A stretch of DNA of 64,000 nt from CAZAMB01 sp964501365 (lineage in GTDB: Bacteria > Planctomycetota > Phycisphaerae > UBA1845): contig CAZCST010000020.1 of the NCBI GenBank assembly GCA_964501365.1, positions 186,001-250,000 on the forward strand. The letters run 5' to 3'. Shown here one piece after another: positions 15,750 to 26,033 of the stretch (its first letter is position 1; each line of letters starts with the position of its first letter). A model generated the notes under the pieces. That model was not told the DNA's origin. It ran no database searches and worked only from the letters and a program-made list of their open reading frames with translations. Position numbers and translations under genes: made by a program.

Positions 15750-16028
15750 TTATCCGACAGCGGTCGTTTCGGTCGTCGTTGGCCCCGAATAATTACGAAC
15801 CGTCGGCTTGACCAGCAACCCCATTCGAATCGCCTTCGCGGAAACCCTGATCCGGCACACCTTGCCGTCAATAATCGCCCGAACCCGCTGCACGTTGGGT
15901 TTGAATTTCCGCTTGGTGATGCCGGTCGTTTTGCGCCCGACGCCGCCAAGGTACTTGGCCTTACCCTTGCGGGAGATTTGGTTTCCGACTCGGGTTTTCT
16001 TTCCCGTAAATTTGCAAACTCTCGACAT
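15750..16028 (-). CDS. rpmB: 50S ribosomal protein L28
   Basis: The 92-residue protein begins MSRVCKFTGKKTRVGNQIS and contains TKRKFKPNVQRVR and IRVSAKAIR, the standard L28 pattern. It has the Cys near the start but no second zinc-type Cys pair. It faces rpsR tail to tail with a shared terminator. The Thr-rich C-terminal end (GPTTTETTAVG) is an extension relative to most L28 proteins. Confidence 0.93.
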   Translation of the reverse strand: MSRVCKFTGKKTRVGNQISRKGKAKYLGGVGRKTTGITKRKFKPNVQRVRAIIDGKVCRIRVSAKAIRMGLLVKPTVRNYSGPTTTETTAVG

Positions 16029-16252
16029 AACACCCTCTGACTCTGGTTCCGAAAATCAATCCCGACCGACTGATAAGTCGAGCCCAATAGCATAGCATCG
16101 CAATGGCGAACGACAAGGGGGTGGATTATCGCCATTCTCATCATTTCCGCCAGAATCACCCCTTTTTGCGGGAAGCCGCCCAAATCAGCGGTAAAATAGG
16201 GAATCAGATTCGGGGAAATACGGGGTCAGTCACCTTTCTCGGGGGGAAAATC

Positions 16253-17320
16253 ATGAATCGCTGGTGGAAGCATTGCATCTCCAGTACAGCCATCGTCGGC
16301 CTGCTCGGATCCCTTGCATGGGCCGTGGATACAGACCATGACGGCGTCGATGACGCCCTGGACGTATGCTGTGCAACGCCCGCAAACATCCCCGTGGACG
16401 AGCACGGCAGGCCGCTTGGAGACCTCGATCTGGACTGTGACGTCGACCTTCAGGACGCCGCCCTGTTCTGGGGAAGCTATACCGGCATCCTGCCCTACCA
16501 AACCCCGTGCCAGGGCGACGACGACGAAAATCAGTGCGCACTCGGCACGGACAATTGCAGCGTCAACGCGACCTGCACGGACACCTCCTTTGGATTTACC
16601 TGCACATGCAATCCAGGTTTTGCCGGCAACGGCGTCCAGTGCCAGGATGTCAACGAATGCCTGACCAATCCCTGCGCCGGACACGGCACCTGCACGAATC
16701 AAATCGGCGGCTACACCTGTACGTGCAGCTTTGGCTATGTCGAAGGAAACGGGACCTGCCTTGACGTCAATGAATGCGCCGATGAAGGAATTTGCGGCGA
16801 CGCCGGCGAATGTGTGAATCAGCCGGGCACCTACGCCTGCGATTGCAACCCGGGGTATGCCAACTGCGACGGGAAACCCGACTGCGAAGTGCGGTTCGGG
16901 CTCGCTTCCAATACCTGTCCGACAGCCACGTACGTCGGGTCGGCCTGCGGCGATTTGGAAAAAGGACTTGGCTGCCCGGACACGAACTACTCGCAATTCA
17001 ACGTCAAGACCGGACGCGGCTCGGCCTGGTTCCGGGCCCATGTGGACGAGTGCTCACCGACTTGTTGTGCCGACCTCGAACATCGTTATGTGCTCACCGT
17101 GCCGGCAGGAGCCGATTACGATTTGTACGTCTACACCGCCTGCAACGGTGATATGGTCGATAGCTCAACCAATGGACAGGGTGTCACCGATACCGTTACC
17201 CCTGCCCGCGGCGATGACTGCGGAATCTTCGACAACGGCGGCGATTTCCTGATCGAGGTTCGCTATTTCAACGGCTCATCCTGCGCCAACTGGACGCTTA
17301 CATTCGAGGGCCGCGATTAA
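16253..17320 (+). CDS. Secreted EGF-domain protein with calcium-repeat segment
   Basis: The 355-residue protein has a signal peptide of about 22 residues ending at SLAWA. An acidic thrombospondin-type-3-like stretch (DTDHDGVDDALD) and a dockerin-like EF-hand segment (DLDLDCDVDLQDAALFW) follow. Three EGF-like modules come next (about residues 80-200), the second and third introduced by DVNEC, which marks calcium-binding EGF domains. The C-terminal 140 residues look like a beta-sandwich with paired Cys (prepeptidase-C-like). Such proteins act at the cell surface or outside in planctomycetes. The ATG at 16253 has GGGGGG nearby; the frame opens earlier, at 16103, without signal-like sequence. Confidence 0.82.
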   Translation: MNRWWKHCISSTAIVGLLGSLAWAVDTDHDGVDDALDVCCATPANIPVDEHGRPLGDLDLDCDVDLQDAALFWGSYTGILPYQTPCQGDDDENQCALGTDNCSVNATCTDTSFGFTCTCNPGFAGNGVQCQDVNECLTNPCAGHGTCTNQIGGYTCTCSFGYVEGNGTCLDVNECADEGICGDAGECVNQPGTYACDCNPGYANCDGKPDCEVRFGLASNTCPTATYVGSACGDLEKGLGCPDTNYSQFNVKTGRGSAWFRAHVDECSPTCCADLEHRYVLTVPAGADYDLYVYTACNGDMVDSSTNGQGVTDTVTPARGDDCGIFDNGGDFLIEVRYFNGSSCANWTLTFEGRD

Positions 17321-17390
17321 CCCAGGCACGGCGAACCGCAGTGCCGGAGAAAACCTCCGGCGCTGCAGATGATGCCAAAATATCAGGCAC

Positions 17391-17888
17391 TTACGCCGCC
17401 AGAATGTCTGCGAGACGGTCGTAACTGATGGCCACGCCCTTCTCCATTCCTGACTTCAGCGCCGCGTCGCGCGCTTCCTGAGATTCATAGAGCATTGTCA
17501 GTGTGAGCGTCGTTTTCCCGTCTTTTTCCACCAATGTATAGGTCACCAGCGACTGACCCGGGTACCAGGCTTCGTCAAACTTCTCGGTGGCCACGATCCG
17601 CCCGGGTGGTGCAATTTCACGAAAAACACCGCCCGTTCCCATCTCCGTCCCATTCTCGTTGCGCCACACGTAGCGATACTTTCCGCCGACCCTCTGATCG
17701 ACCTCGCACACCGGCATGGTCCAGCCCGGCGGCCCGAGCAGCCAGCGCATGAGCATTTCGGGCTTGACCAGCGCGTCGAAAACCAAATGACGTGGAGCCT
17801 CGAACTCGCGGGTCATCACGATTTCACGGTTGGACGGCGTGGATACTTTCAACTGGGCAGTGTTTTTCGACTCGGTTGCGTGGGGCAT
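17391..17888 (-). CDS. SRPBCC (AHSA1-type) protein
   Basis: The 165-residue protein follows the AHSA1/START-like pattern: MTREFEAPRHLVFDALVKPE, WLLGPPGWTMP, then GGKYRYVW, and a C-terminal helix GMEKGVAISYDRLADILA. The fold makes a deep hydrophobic ligand cavity. It is encoded 15 bases downstream of an ArsR-type regulator, a pairing common in bacteria, where the regulator controls the SRPBCC gene. Ligand unknown. A second pair of the same kind is present at 48,856-50,012. Confidence 0.85.
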   Translation of the reverse strand: MPHATESKNTAQLKVSTPSNREIVMTREFEAPRHLVFDALVKPEMLMRWLLGPPGWTMPVCEVDQRVGGKYRYVWRNENGTEMGTGGVFREIAPPGRIVATEKFDEAWYPGQSLVTYTLVEKDGKTTLTLTMLYESQEARDAALKSGMEKGVAISYDRLADILAA

Positions 17889-17903
17889 GAACTTCTCCTT
17901 TTT

Positions 17904-18254
17904 TTATGATTTCATTTCCTTTAGCAGCGTGTCGAGTTGGTCGAATCGCTGCTCCCAAAGCTTGGCATACTGCCCAATCCATTCCGTCGCCTCCTTGAGC
18001 GGTGCGGCCTCAATTCGGCAAGGCCGCCGCTGGGCGTCGCGACTGCGGGCAATGAGTCCGGCCCGTTCCAGTACCTTCAAATGCTTGGAAATCGCCGGTT
18101 GACTCATTTTGAAAGGAGCGGCCAGTTCCAAAACTGACGCTTCTCCTGAGGCGAGACGGCCCAGAATCGCCCGCCGGGTTGGATCAGCCAGCGCACGAAA
18201 CGTCGCATCCAACCTACGCGTGTTTTTATTATAACCATTTGGTTTCATAACCAT
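17904..18254 (-). CDS. ArsR-family transcriptional regulator
   Basis: The 117-residue protein has the winged-helix signature of ArsR repressors (FRALADPTRRAILGRL, then MSQPAISKHLKVLERAGLI). No metal-binding Cys pair (ELCVC) is present, so it belongs to the non-metal group that accompanies SRPBCC genes. The start is uncertain: ATG at 18254 or 18248, both lying inside a direct repeat that may be its own operator. No Shine-Dalgarno site is visible, so the mRNA may be leaderless. It is the first gene of the pair. Confidence 0.87.
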   Translation of the reverse strand: MVMKPNGYNKNTRRLDATFRALADPTRRAILGRLASGEASVLELAAPFKMSQPAISKHLKVLERAGLIARSRDAQRRPCRIEAAPLKEATEWIGQYAKLWEQRFDQLDTLLKEMKS

Positions 18255-18259
18255 ATGGT
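18231..18259. promoter_or_regulatory. Direct-repeat operator candidate over the ArsR start
   Basis: ATAACCATTTGGT (18231-18243) and ATAACCATATGGT (18247-18259) differ at one base. Each contains a palindromic ACCATNTGGT core, and they repeat at 16-base steps. Location over the start codon suggests autoregulation. Confidence 0.55.
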
Positions 18260-18314
18260 AATATATGGCGAAAAAAAGAGATGTCAAACGAAATGTGGAA
18301 AAATCATGAAAAAT

Positions 18315-19472
18315 TCAAGATGTCGCTTCCGGCATCCCCATCCGCCTTAGCCAGCGGAAATGCGAAACCAGACCCGCACGAAATGACGGCTGAGCGTTGT
18401 ACCGCAAACCATATTCCTCGCACGTCTCTTTGACCACCGGGGCCAGCGCCGGGTAGTGAACGTGGCAGATATGCGGGAACAGGTGATGTTCGATCTGGAA
18501 GTTCAGCCCGCCAATCAGCCACGAAAGCAACCGATTGCCCTGACCAAAGTCTACCGTGGTTTCCACCTGATGCACGGCCCAGTCATGCTCCATGCGGCCG
18601 GTATCCACCCGGGGCTCAGGAAACTCCGCCTCCTCCACGCAGTGAGCCAACTGGAACACCACGCTCAGCACAATTCCCATCACGTAGGTCGCGGCAAAGT
18701 ACAGGCCCAGCACAACCCACCACGGATGGAACACCATGGGAATCACCCAGGCGATCGTGAAGAACGCAGCCTTGCCCCCAAAAAAGACAACCAAGTCCCA
18801 GCCACGGGGACGGGCGATGGTATGCTCGCCGATCTTCCCGGTCGCAAGGTTGCGAAAGTCGTCGAACACATGCCACTTGGACGGCAGAAAACCGTAAAGC
18901 AGCCACAGGTAGAAGTGCTGTAGTCGGTGGAATCGAAGCCGCTTCTGGTGCGGCGACAGTCGCCCGAGCACGCCCAGATTGATGTCGTCGTCGTGGCCGT
19001 CAATGTTGGAATACGTGTGATGAAAAGCGTTGTGCTTGCGGGCCCACATGTAGGAGCTTCCGCCCATGAGGTCGAGCGTCATCGCTGCAAGTTTGTTCAC
19101 CAACTTGTACTTTGAGTAGCCCCCATGTCCGCCGTCGTGCTGAACATTAAAGCCGATGGCCGCCGAGAACAGGCCCAGCAGCAGCGCAAGCGGAATTGCC
19201 TGCCACCAGGTCGCTGCGAAAAACACTAGTAGCAGATAAATTGCAACGAACCCCGCCAGGAGCACGCCCGTTTTGATGTACATGCGCGGACAATCGCGCA
19301 TGTCGATCCCTCTGGTCTTGAAGTAATCTTCGACCCGTTGCTTGAGCGCCTGATCGAATCCGATCTTGGGGCCGAATTTGATGTTTTTTGGACCCCGCAC
19401 CGGCTCCGATGCGGCCTGATACGGTGAGGCAATCTGGTGAGTGGACAATTCTTCCATTCCTCCCTGCGTCAT
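18315..19472 (-). CDS. Membrane fatty acid desaturase (linoleoyl-CoA / delta-6 type)
   Basis: The 385-residue protein has the three histidine boxes of front-end type acyl desaturases: HDGGH, then HNAFHH with following TYSNIDGHDDD, and QIEHH near the C-terminus. Four to five hydrophobic segments separate them. These residues bind the di-iron centre that introduces double bonds into membrane-bound acyl chains. No cytochrome b5 domain is fused, so an external ferredoxin or cytochrome is expected as electron donor. The ATG at 19472 is used; a second at 19457 follows GGGAGG too closely. It is transcribed away from glyS. Confidence 0.87.
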   Translation of the reverse strand: MTQGGMEELSTHQIASPYQAASEPVRGPKNIKFGPKIGFDQALKQRVEDYFKTRGIDMRDCPRMYIKTGVLLAGFVAIYLLLVFFAATWWQAIPLALLLGLFSAAIGFNVQHDGGHGGYSKYKLVNKLAAMTLDLMGGSSYMWARKHNAFHHTYSNIDGHDDDINLGVLGRLSPHQKRLRFHRLQHFYLWLLYGFLPSKWHVFDDFRNLATGKIGEHTIARPRGWDLVVFFGGKAAFFTIAWVIPMVFHPWWVVLGLYFAATYVMGIVLSVVFQLAHCVEEAEFPEPRVDTGRMEHDWAVHQVETTVDFGQGNRLLSWLIGGLNFQIEHHLFPHICHVHYPALAPVVKETCEEYGLRYNAQPSFRAGLVSHFRWLRRMGMPEATS

Positions 19473-19875
19473 GCGAACTACTATATGTTATATACCACGG
19501 GCGATCCGGCAGATGCACGTTGGGCGTACGACAAAACAAGTATCGACCGAAACCAGCTGAATTCGATTGTCCCATCACCGCGACAACAGTGGACAATCGA
19601 AGGTCCAGCGTACGGACCTCTCAAGCACGTACCGTATGAACCTTCCGTATTTGATACCAGACCCAAGTCTTTTTCAACCTGAGCATGCCGCTCCAGTCCA
19701 ATCCGTTTCATTCCGTCGCCAGTGGCGGTATAACGCATCTAAGCCATAGGAGCGCGTTCTACCCTAAAGAGAGACGAAATGTCAGCATCCAAGGAAATCG
19801 GTACTGCGACAGCTAGGGCGCGGTGTTAGCCAAAATGAAAGTTCTGAAGAATAAAATTAGGTTTAGGAATAATTG
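19473..19875. other. Divergent promoter region between desaturase and glyS
   Basis: The 400-base stretch has no convincing gene. It is more AT-rich near both ends, as expected for divergent promoters. I do not recognise a T-box or other riboswitch before glyS. Confidence 0.4.
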
Positions 19876-21594
<1,719 letters not shown>

Positions 21595-21693
21595 CGCGTT
21601 TGAGGAAGGCGTAGTGACTACAACCGCCCTTCTGACCGGCCGGCCTTGGGAGTCGGCCCGAACAAAGTTCGCGGCTCAGATGCGGGGAGTTTC

Positions 21694-22185
21694 CTAGAGG
21701 TGAGCCACGCAGTCGATTTCGATTTTCGCACCCGCCATGACGAGTTCCTTGACCACGACCGTCGATCGGGCCGGCGGGTCCTGCGGAAAAAATTCCCTGT
21801 AAATCTTGTTGAACGCCTCGAAGTCTGAGGCCTCTACGAGGAAACAGGTGCACTTGAGCACCTGGCTCAGCGACGCGCCTCCAGCTTCGACAGATGCTTT
21901 GAGGTTGTTCAACACCTGGCGGCATTGTCCTTCAAACTCCGTCGACACGAGTTTACGTGATTCCGGGTCGACGCCCAAGACACCCGAGACAAATAGCGTT
22001 CGATCGAATACGACGGCGCGCGAAAAGTTGGGCGAATTCCCGGCAATGATTTTTTTCTTCGACGAGGCCGGGCTTGGCGGATTCGCCGGCTCAATCGCTT
22101 GCGCATCTTTGCTGCCGAGGACCAGACCCACACCCGCGATGAGCGGGATCTTTTTCATCATCTTACGACGAAAGGAATCAATCAT
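21694..22185 (-). CDS. Exported RidA-family protein
   Basis: The 163-residue protein has a basic N-terminus and hydrophobic stretch (KKIPLIAGVGLVLGS) ending at DAQA, a likely signal peptide. The mature part is a RidA/YjgF domain with VSGVLGVDP, QVLNNLKASVEAGG and PARSTVVV. The Arg of that last motif is the residue that binds the imine substrate's carboxylate in RidA, and IEIDCVA closes the domain. Cytosolic RidA removes reactive enamines and imines; an exported copy must have a different substrate. The ATG at 22185 is preferred over a TTG at 22200. Confidence 0.83.
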   Translation of the reverse strand: MIDSFRRKMMKKIPLIAGVGLVLGSKDAQAIEPANPPSPASSKKKIIAGNSPNFSRAVVFDRTLFVSGVLGVDPESRKLVSTEFEGQCRQVLNNLKASVEAGGASLSQVLKCTCFLVEASDFEAFNKIYREFFPQDPPARSTVVVKELVMAGAKIEIDCVAHL

Positions 22186-22234
22186 CAGATTTGTTCTCAA
22201 AAGACCGGACCATTTGCGTGGAATATAAATGACA

Positions 22235-22269
22235 CGGCACGCTGCGGGACCCTAGTCCCCCGCGTGCCG
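22235..22269 (-). terminator. Strong hairpin downstream of the tandem small peptides
   Basis: CGGCACGC (22235-22242) pairs perfectly with GCGTGCCG (22262-22269), with an inner GGGAC/GTCCC stem. It lies after the small peptide genes on the minus strand. The following bases are A/T-rich but without a clean T-run. Confidence 0.5.
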
Positions 22270-22312
22270 CATCAAATTTCGTTACGATGTACGTCTTGAA
22301 CAGCTTCGACGA

Positions 22313-22396
22313 TCACGCACCGCTGGTCACGAACAGATTCGGGGAAATGACCAAAAGAACGGCGACACCGAGAAGCAGCCAGATAAACCAACTCAT
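22313..22396 (-). CDS. 27-residue hydrophobic membrane peptide, copy 1
   Basis: An 84-base frame encodes a peptide starting MSWFIWLLLG and ending ISPNLFVTSGA. About 16 central residues are hydrophobic, enough for one membrane helix. GGAG lies seven bases before the ATG on the minus strand. A paralogous gene of identical length lies 124 bases upstream, with the same ribosome-site spacing and leader hairpin. The start MSW and the ISPN-x-FV end are kept in both. Function unknown; small toxins of type I systems and stress membrane peptides have this size, but no antisense RNA is proven here. Confidence 0.72.
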   Translation of the reverse strand: MSWFIWLLLGVAVLLVISPNLFVTSGA

Positions 22397-22436
22397 TTGA
22401 AATCTCCAATACTCTAGGAACGACTATGGGGCTCCG

Positions 22437-22457
22437 CATCACCCCGCGCCGGGGCGA
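22437..22457 (-). repeat. Leader repeat with hairpin, copy 1
   Basis: This 21-base element (CATCACCCCGCGCCGGGGCG plus A) folds into a CCCCG/CGGGG hairpin with a three-base loop. It lies 40 bases before the start of peptide copy 1. Nineteen of 21 bases match copy 2. Confidence 0.65.
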
Positions 22458-22520
22458 CCATCATACGTGAGTCCAATTCAAAACATACGAGTCAAATTGC
22501 TTTTGCGCAGAATACGCGAA

Positions 22521-22604
22521 TCATCCAGTGCTCGACACGAAGAAGTTCGGCGAAATGATGAGGAACAACGTAATACCTGCGATAAGCCAAATCCACCAAC
22601 TCAT
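22521..22604 (-). CDS. 27-residue hydrophobic membrane peptide, copy 2
   Basis: An 84-base frame encodes a peptide starting MSWWIWLIAG and ending ISPNFFVSSTG. It aligns without gaps to copy 1, with the MSW, IWL, ISPN and FV positions identical and conservative changes elsewhere. DNA identity is much lower than protein similarity, which indicates selection on the peptide. GGAG lies seven bases before the ATG. The stop codon TGA is in the same position in both copies. The hydrophobic core would span a membrane once. Confidence 0.72.
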   Translation of the reverse strand: MSWWIWLIAGITLFLIISPNFFVSSTG

Positions 22605-22640
22605 TTTCAATCTCCACTAAAGAAACGAAGCACCGCGACA

Positions 22641-22661
22641 CATCGCCCCGCGCCGGGACGA
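22641..22661 (-). repeat. Leader repeat with hairpin, copy 2
   Basis: This 21-base element matches the repeat at 22437-22457 at 19 of 21 positions and forms the same CCCG/CGGG hairpin. It lies 36 bases before the start of peptide copy 2, so leader and peptide were duplicated together. Confidence 0.65.
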
Positions 22662-22935
22662 ACTCGCACGGTGGGTAACCTAACCGAAATCTTGCGCACG
22701 TCCAGTACAAACTTCGCACAAACTGCGACAAATTATCATCCACTTACCCATCTTACCAGACACACGTCACCAGTCCGATATTCTCAATCGGCAGGACTTA
22801 CGAATTCTCTTGATAGATTAGATAATTGCAACGCGAACGAAACGAACTTCTCACGCGAGCTTTGCCATCTTTGGAGGCCTGCCCAGTCCCGACGCTTACA
22901 GAACTTTCTCTGAACCTGGAGAGCCAAAACAAGCT

Positions 22936-24114
22936 ATGAATATCGCCTATTTTGATTGCTTTAACGGCGCAGCCGGTGACATGATCGTCGGCGCGTTGCT
23001 CGATACTGGCCTGGATTTTGCGTTGTTCTCCACTGCCCTCGAACGGCTGGGGCTTTCGAATTACCGGATTACCGCCGAAAAGGTCAAAAAACAAGGAATC
23101 GCCGCGACCTATTTTGCTGTGGCGACGGACACAGGCACAAAGCCCCACCGTCACCTCAAGCACATTGTCGAAATCATCAACACCGCGCAAATCGCACCCC
23201 CGGTGCGGGAAAAGGCGATCCGAATCTTTACCCGCCTCGCAGAGGCGGAGGCCAAAGTTCACGCCACGACAATCGAGAAAGTCCACTTTCATGAAGTCGG
23301 AGCCGTGGATGCAATCATTGACATCATCGGGGCCTGTTTGGCCCTCGACATGCTCAAGATCGAAAAGGTCATTTGCTCGCCGATTCCGGTGGGTAGCGGA
23401 ACAATTCGATGCGATCACGGCGTAATGCCTGTCCCGGCCCCGGCGACCGCTGAACTCTTAAGCGGCGTCCCGATCGCCGCCTCAACCGAAACGGGTGAGC
23501 TATGTACGCCAACCGGAGCGGCGATCCTGACTACACTCGCTGAGGAATTCGGCACACTTCCCGCCATGACCCCCACGGCAATCGGGTACGGCGCAGGAAC
23601 CCGGGACGGCCAAACCAGACCCAACGTCCTTCGAGTGCTGATTGGCGCCGAGGCGACATCGTCAGGCGACATTGAGCACGTCGCGTTGCTGGAAACCAAT
23701 CTTGATGACGTAACCCCCCAAGTCGCCGCCTATTGCCAGGAACATCTCCTGGCGGCGGGTGCATTGGATGCATGGACCCAGCCGATACAGATGAAGAAGC
23801 AGCGAAACGCGGCGATGCTCAGCGTCCTGTGCAGGACAAGCGATGTACCTGCCATGGAAAGTATCATTTTCCGCGAGACGCCAACTTTGGGCATTCGGCG
23901 GCGTGCGGTTGAACGCCGCGTGTTGGCCCGGCGTATTGAGCCGGTGAACACCAGGTTCGGCGAGATTCGATTGAAGATCGGGGAAGGCTGTGGCGGCACA
24001 ACGGCGATGCCCGAGTACGAAGATTGCCGAGCGGCCGCGATGAAGCACGGGGTTGCACTCCGGGAAGTGCAGGAGGAAGCAACCTTCGCCTGGCGCGCCA
24101 AGGCGAAAAGCTAA
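22936..24114 (+). CDS. larC: LarC, nickel insertion protein of the pincer cofactor pathway
   Basis: The 392-residue protein begins MNIAYFDCFNGAAGDMIVGAL, the signature of LarC (formerly DUF111). VHFHEVGAVDAIIDIIG, PVPAPATAELL and the C-terminal ETNLDDVTPQ region are also typical. LarC inserts nickel into the pyridinium-bisthiocarboxylate cofactor of lactate racemase and related enzymes, using CTP. Neither larB, larE nor a larA-like gene is near, so the partners must be elsewhere. The gene is complete in one frame, unlike species with a programmed frameshift between LarC1 and LarC2. Confidence 0.92.
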   Translation: MNIAYFDCFNGAAGDMIVGALLDTGLDFALFSTALERLGLSNYRITAEKVKKQGIAATYFAVATDTGTKPHRHLKHIVEIINTAQIAPPVREKAIRIFTRLAEAEAKVHATTIEKVHFHEVGAVDAIIDIIGACLALDMLKIEKVICSPIPVGSGTIRCDHGVMPVPAPATAELLSGVPIAASTETGELCTPTGAAILTTLAEEFGTLPAMTPTAIGYGAGTRDGQTRPNVLRVLIGAEATSSGDIEHVALLETNLDDVTPQVAAYCQEHLLAAGALDAWTQPIQMKKQRNAAMLSVLCRTSDVPAMESIIFRETPTLGIRRRAVERRVLARRIEPVNTRFGEIRLKIGEGCGGTTAMPEYEDCRAAAMKHGVALREVQEEATFAWRAKAKS

Positions 24115-24159
24115 ACCCGACCCGGCTCTGACGCATGATGCGAACCAGAGACTCGTGAC

Positions 24160-24765
24160 ATGGATGTCACCGCAATGATTACCATTCCTCCAATCGTCGC
24201 CTTAGGCCCCTTGGCGGCCACGAGCCAATCTGTAAGCACGACGCAAGTCGGCTTATTGGTCGGCGGCATCGTGGTCCTCCTGCTGGTAACGGCACGGCAT
24301 CGACGGTCGAAATCATCCGCCAATCAGGCCGTTATGCGATCGGATCGCCAAAGAACCAAAGCCCCAGGCAGCACAACGCTTAACGAAGTGGAAGCTGTCA
24401 TGGGCCAACTCGACCAGTTGTCGAGGCAGATTCACGCCAAGATAGACCTGAAGCTCGCCACTTTGCAAAAGCTCATCCGCGACGCGGATCAGCGCATCGA
24501 ACTACTCTCGCGTCAGGAACGCAGCTCCAACCAATCACCAACGCTGGACGTTGAACTCGAGTCCGAATCACCGCAACGCGCGGCCGTCTTCGAGGCTGAT
24601 CCGCACGATGCCGTGTATCGACTGGCCGACTCCGGTTACACGTCGCTTCAAATCGCCAGAGAACTGGCCCGGCATACCGGCGAAATCGAACTCATCCTCT
24701 CGCTCCGCCGGGCCCGCCGCGCACCGGCATTTCCTTCCCCGACCATCCGCAAGCAAGCCGGTTAA
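24160..24765 (+). CDS. Membrane-anchored coiled-coil protein with C-terminal HTH
   Basis: The 201-residue protein has one membrane segment (about residues 29-45). A basic stretch and a coiled-coil region (LNEVEAVMGQLDQLSRQI, then KLIRDADQRIELL) follow, and a C-terminal helix-turn-helix-like segment (VYRLADSGYTSLQIARELAR, then EIELILSL) similar to DUF2802/DUF6115-type tails. Such proteins are frequent in planctomycetes. The stop codon shares four bases with the opposite-strand aquaporin stop (TTAA). Function unknown. Confidence 0.7.
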   Translation: MDVTAMITIPPIVALGPLAATSQSVSTTQVGLLVGGIVVLLLVTARHRRSKSSANQAVMRSDRQRTKAPGSTTLNEVEAVMGQLDQLSRQIHAKIDLKLATLQKLIRDADQRIELLSRQERSSNQSPTLDVELESESPQRAAVFEADPHDAVYRLADSGYTSLQIARELARHTGEIELILSLRRARRAPAFPSPTIRKQAG

Positions 24766-25502
24766 ATCGCGCCGTTGCGACGTGGCTTGAGAATGAGAAT
24801 GTCGTAGATGAGGGCTGCGACAATGGCCCCCAAAACCGGACCAATCCAGTAGACGGCATGCTGCGACCAGAGTGCCTGCGTCACCGACCCACCGCCGATG
24901 AGTGTGCCGATAGTACGGGCCGGGTTCATCGCCGCACCCGTGATCGGGCCGCCCATCAGGATGTCCATCCCCACCGTCAATCCGATCCCCCATCCGCCGA
25001 TGTGCGGAGCGCGGTCATCCACGGCCGTCCCAAAAACCGCAAACAAAAGCAACCCGGTAAGGACCGCTTCCACGAGAATAGCCGTGCCCATGGTAATCTG
25101 ATGGGCATTGAAGTTCGGCGTCCCCAACATGGACTTGGCAATGGCCTCAGTTCCGCTCATCGAACCGTTGACTGCTGCGACTGCGCCGAAAATGTGCGCC
25201 AGAAGGTATCCGGCGGCCGTCGCGCCGGCGCATTGGGCGATGATATACGCCAGTGCCGGGACGATCTTGATCCTGCCGGTGGCCACCATCGCCAGCGTAA
25301 CCGCAGGATTGATGTGCCCCCCGCTTACGTTCATGGTGGCCGATACCGCAATGGACAGCGCCAAGCCGTGCGCAATCGCGATGCCCACCAACCCCGGCTG
25401 CCCGCCGGTCCAGGTGGTTGTCACAATCGCACCCGCACCAATAAAAGTCAGCGCGAAAGTTCCGATCAGTTCGCCCGTCAGTTTTGAACCGAGTCCCGCC
25501 AT
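24762..25502 (-). CDS. Aquaporin / glycerol facilitator family channel
   Basis: The 246-residue protein has six membrane segments and the two NPA half-helices: GGHINPAVT and GAAMNPART. The Arg after the second NPA is the selectivity-filter arginine of MIP channels. It probably conducts water or small neutral solutes. The ATG at 25502 has GCGGAG upstream, and the frame continues to 25580 without support. It converges on the HTH protein gene, overlapping by four bases. Confidence 0.9.
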   Translation of the reverse strand: MAGLGSKLTGELIGTFALTFIGAGAIVTTTWTGGQPGLVGIAIAHGLALSIAVSATMNVSGGHINPAVTLAMVATGRIKIVPALAYIIAQCAGATAAGYLLAHIFGAVAAVNGSMSGTEAIAKSMLGTPNFNAHQITMGTAILVEAVLTGLLLFAVFGTAVDDRAPHIGGWGIGLTVGMDILMGGPITGAAMNPARTIGTLIGGGSVTQALWSQHAVYWIGPVLGAIVAALIYDILILKPRRNGAI

Positions 25503-26033
25503 GGAGATTCTCCGCAAAAGGTTGCATCGATCGTTGAACACGGTGCGGATCCACCCGCACGCTTGATTTTGACCGCGCAAAATAGGGTAGTGCGAATGAA
25601 CTCTCGTGTCACGATGGCCGGGTAACGCGAGTCTTTCAAACGGCTTTGTTCCACAATTTTCGTATTCGTGTGCTGCGCCGCCGGAACGCGGTTTTTCGCA
25701 TCAAAATATGGTTTCCTGTCCAGGCAACGTTGTCCAACGCAACCGAATAGGCGCGAAAAGCAGGCCGTCGCACGGACTTCCTGCGCTGCGGTTCGCCCTA
25801 TCGGAACATTGATGATTCGTTGTCCGCGCATCACCCTGCATGACATGCGCGGCGCGCCCAAAACGAGGACAAGCGGCGCTCGCTACTTTTCTCCGGCGAA
25901 TTGCAAATTTACGGATTTGGAAAAAAAACACCAAAATGGCGGGGGCCCCCGTCCCGGTCGTTCGAATCGCAAGGAACCTGATCACAACCGATGGATGGCA
26001 AGGCGACTTCTTCTGCCAGGATCCAGGAGAATT
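25503..26033. other. Intergenic region, no recognisable gene
   Basis: Frames on both strands lack recognisable content. A perfect 12-base palindrome (CGGGGGCCCCCG) lies at 25940-25951 next to an A-rich tract. The right part could hold a downstream structure for acr3, which ends at 26034. Confidence 0.4.

Noticed and set aside
19473..19875. Possible T-box leader before glyS
   Set aside because: I could not find a T-box consensus or a specifier stem by eye.
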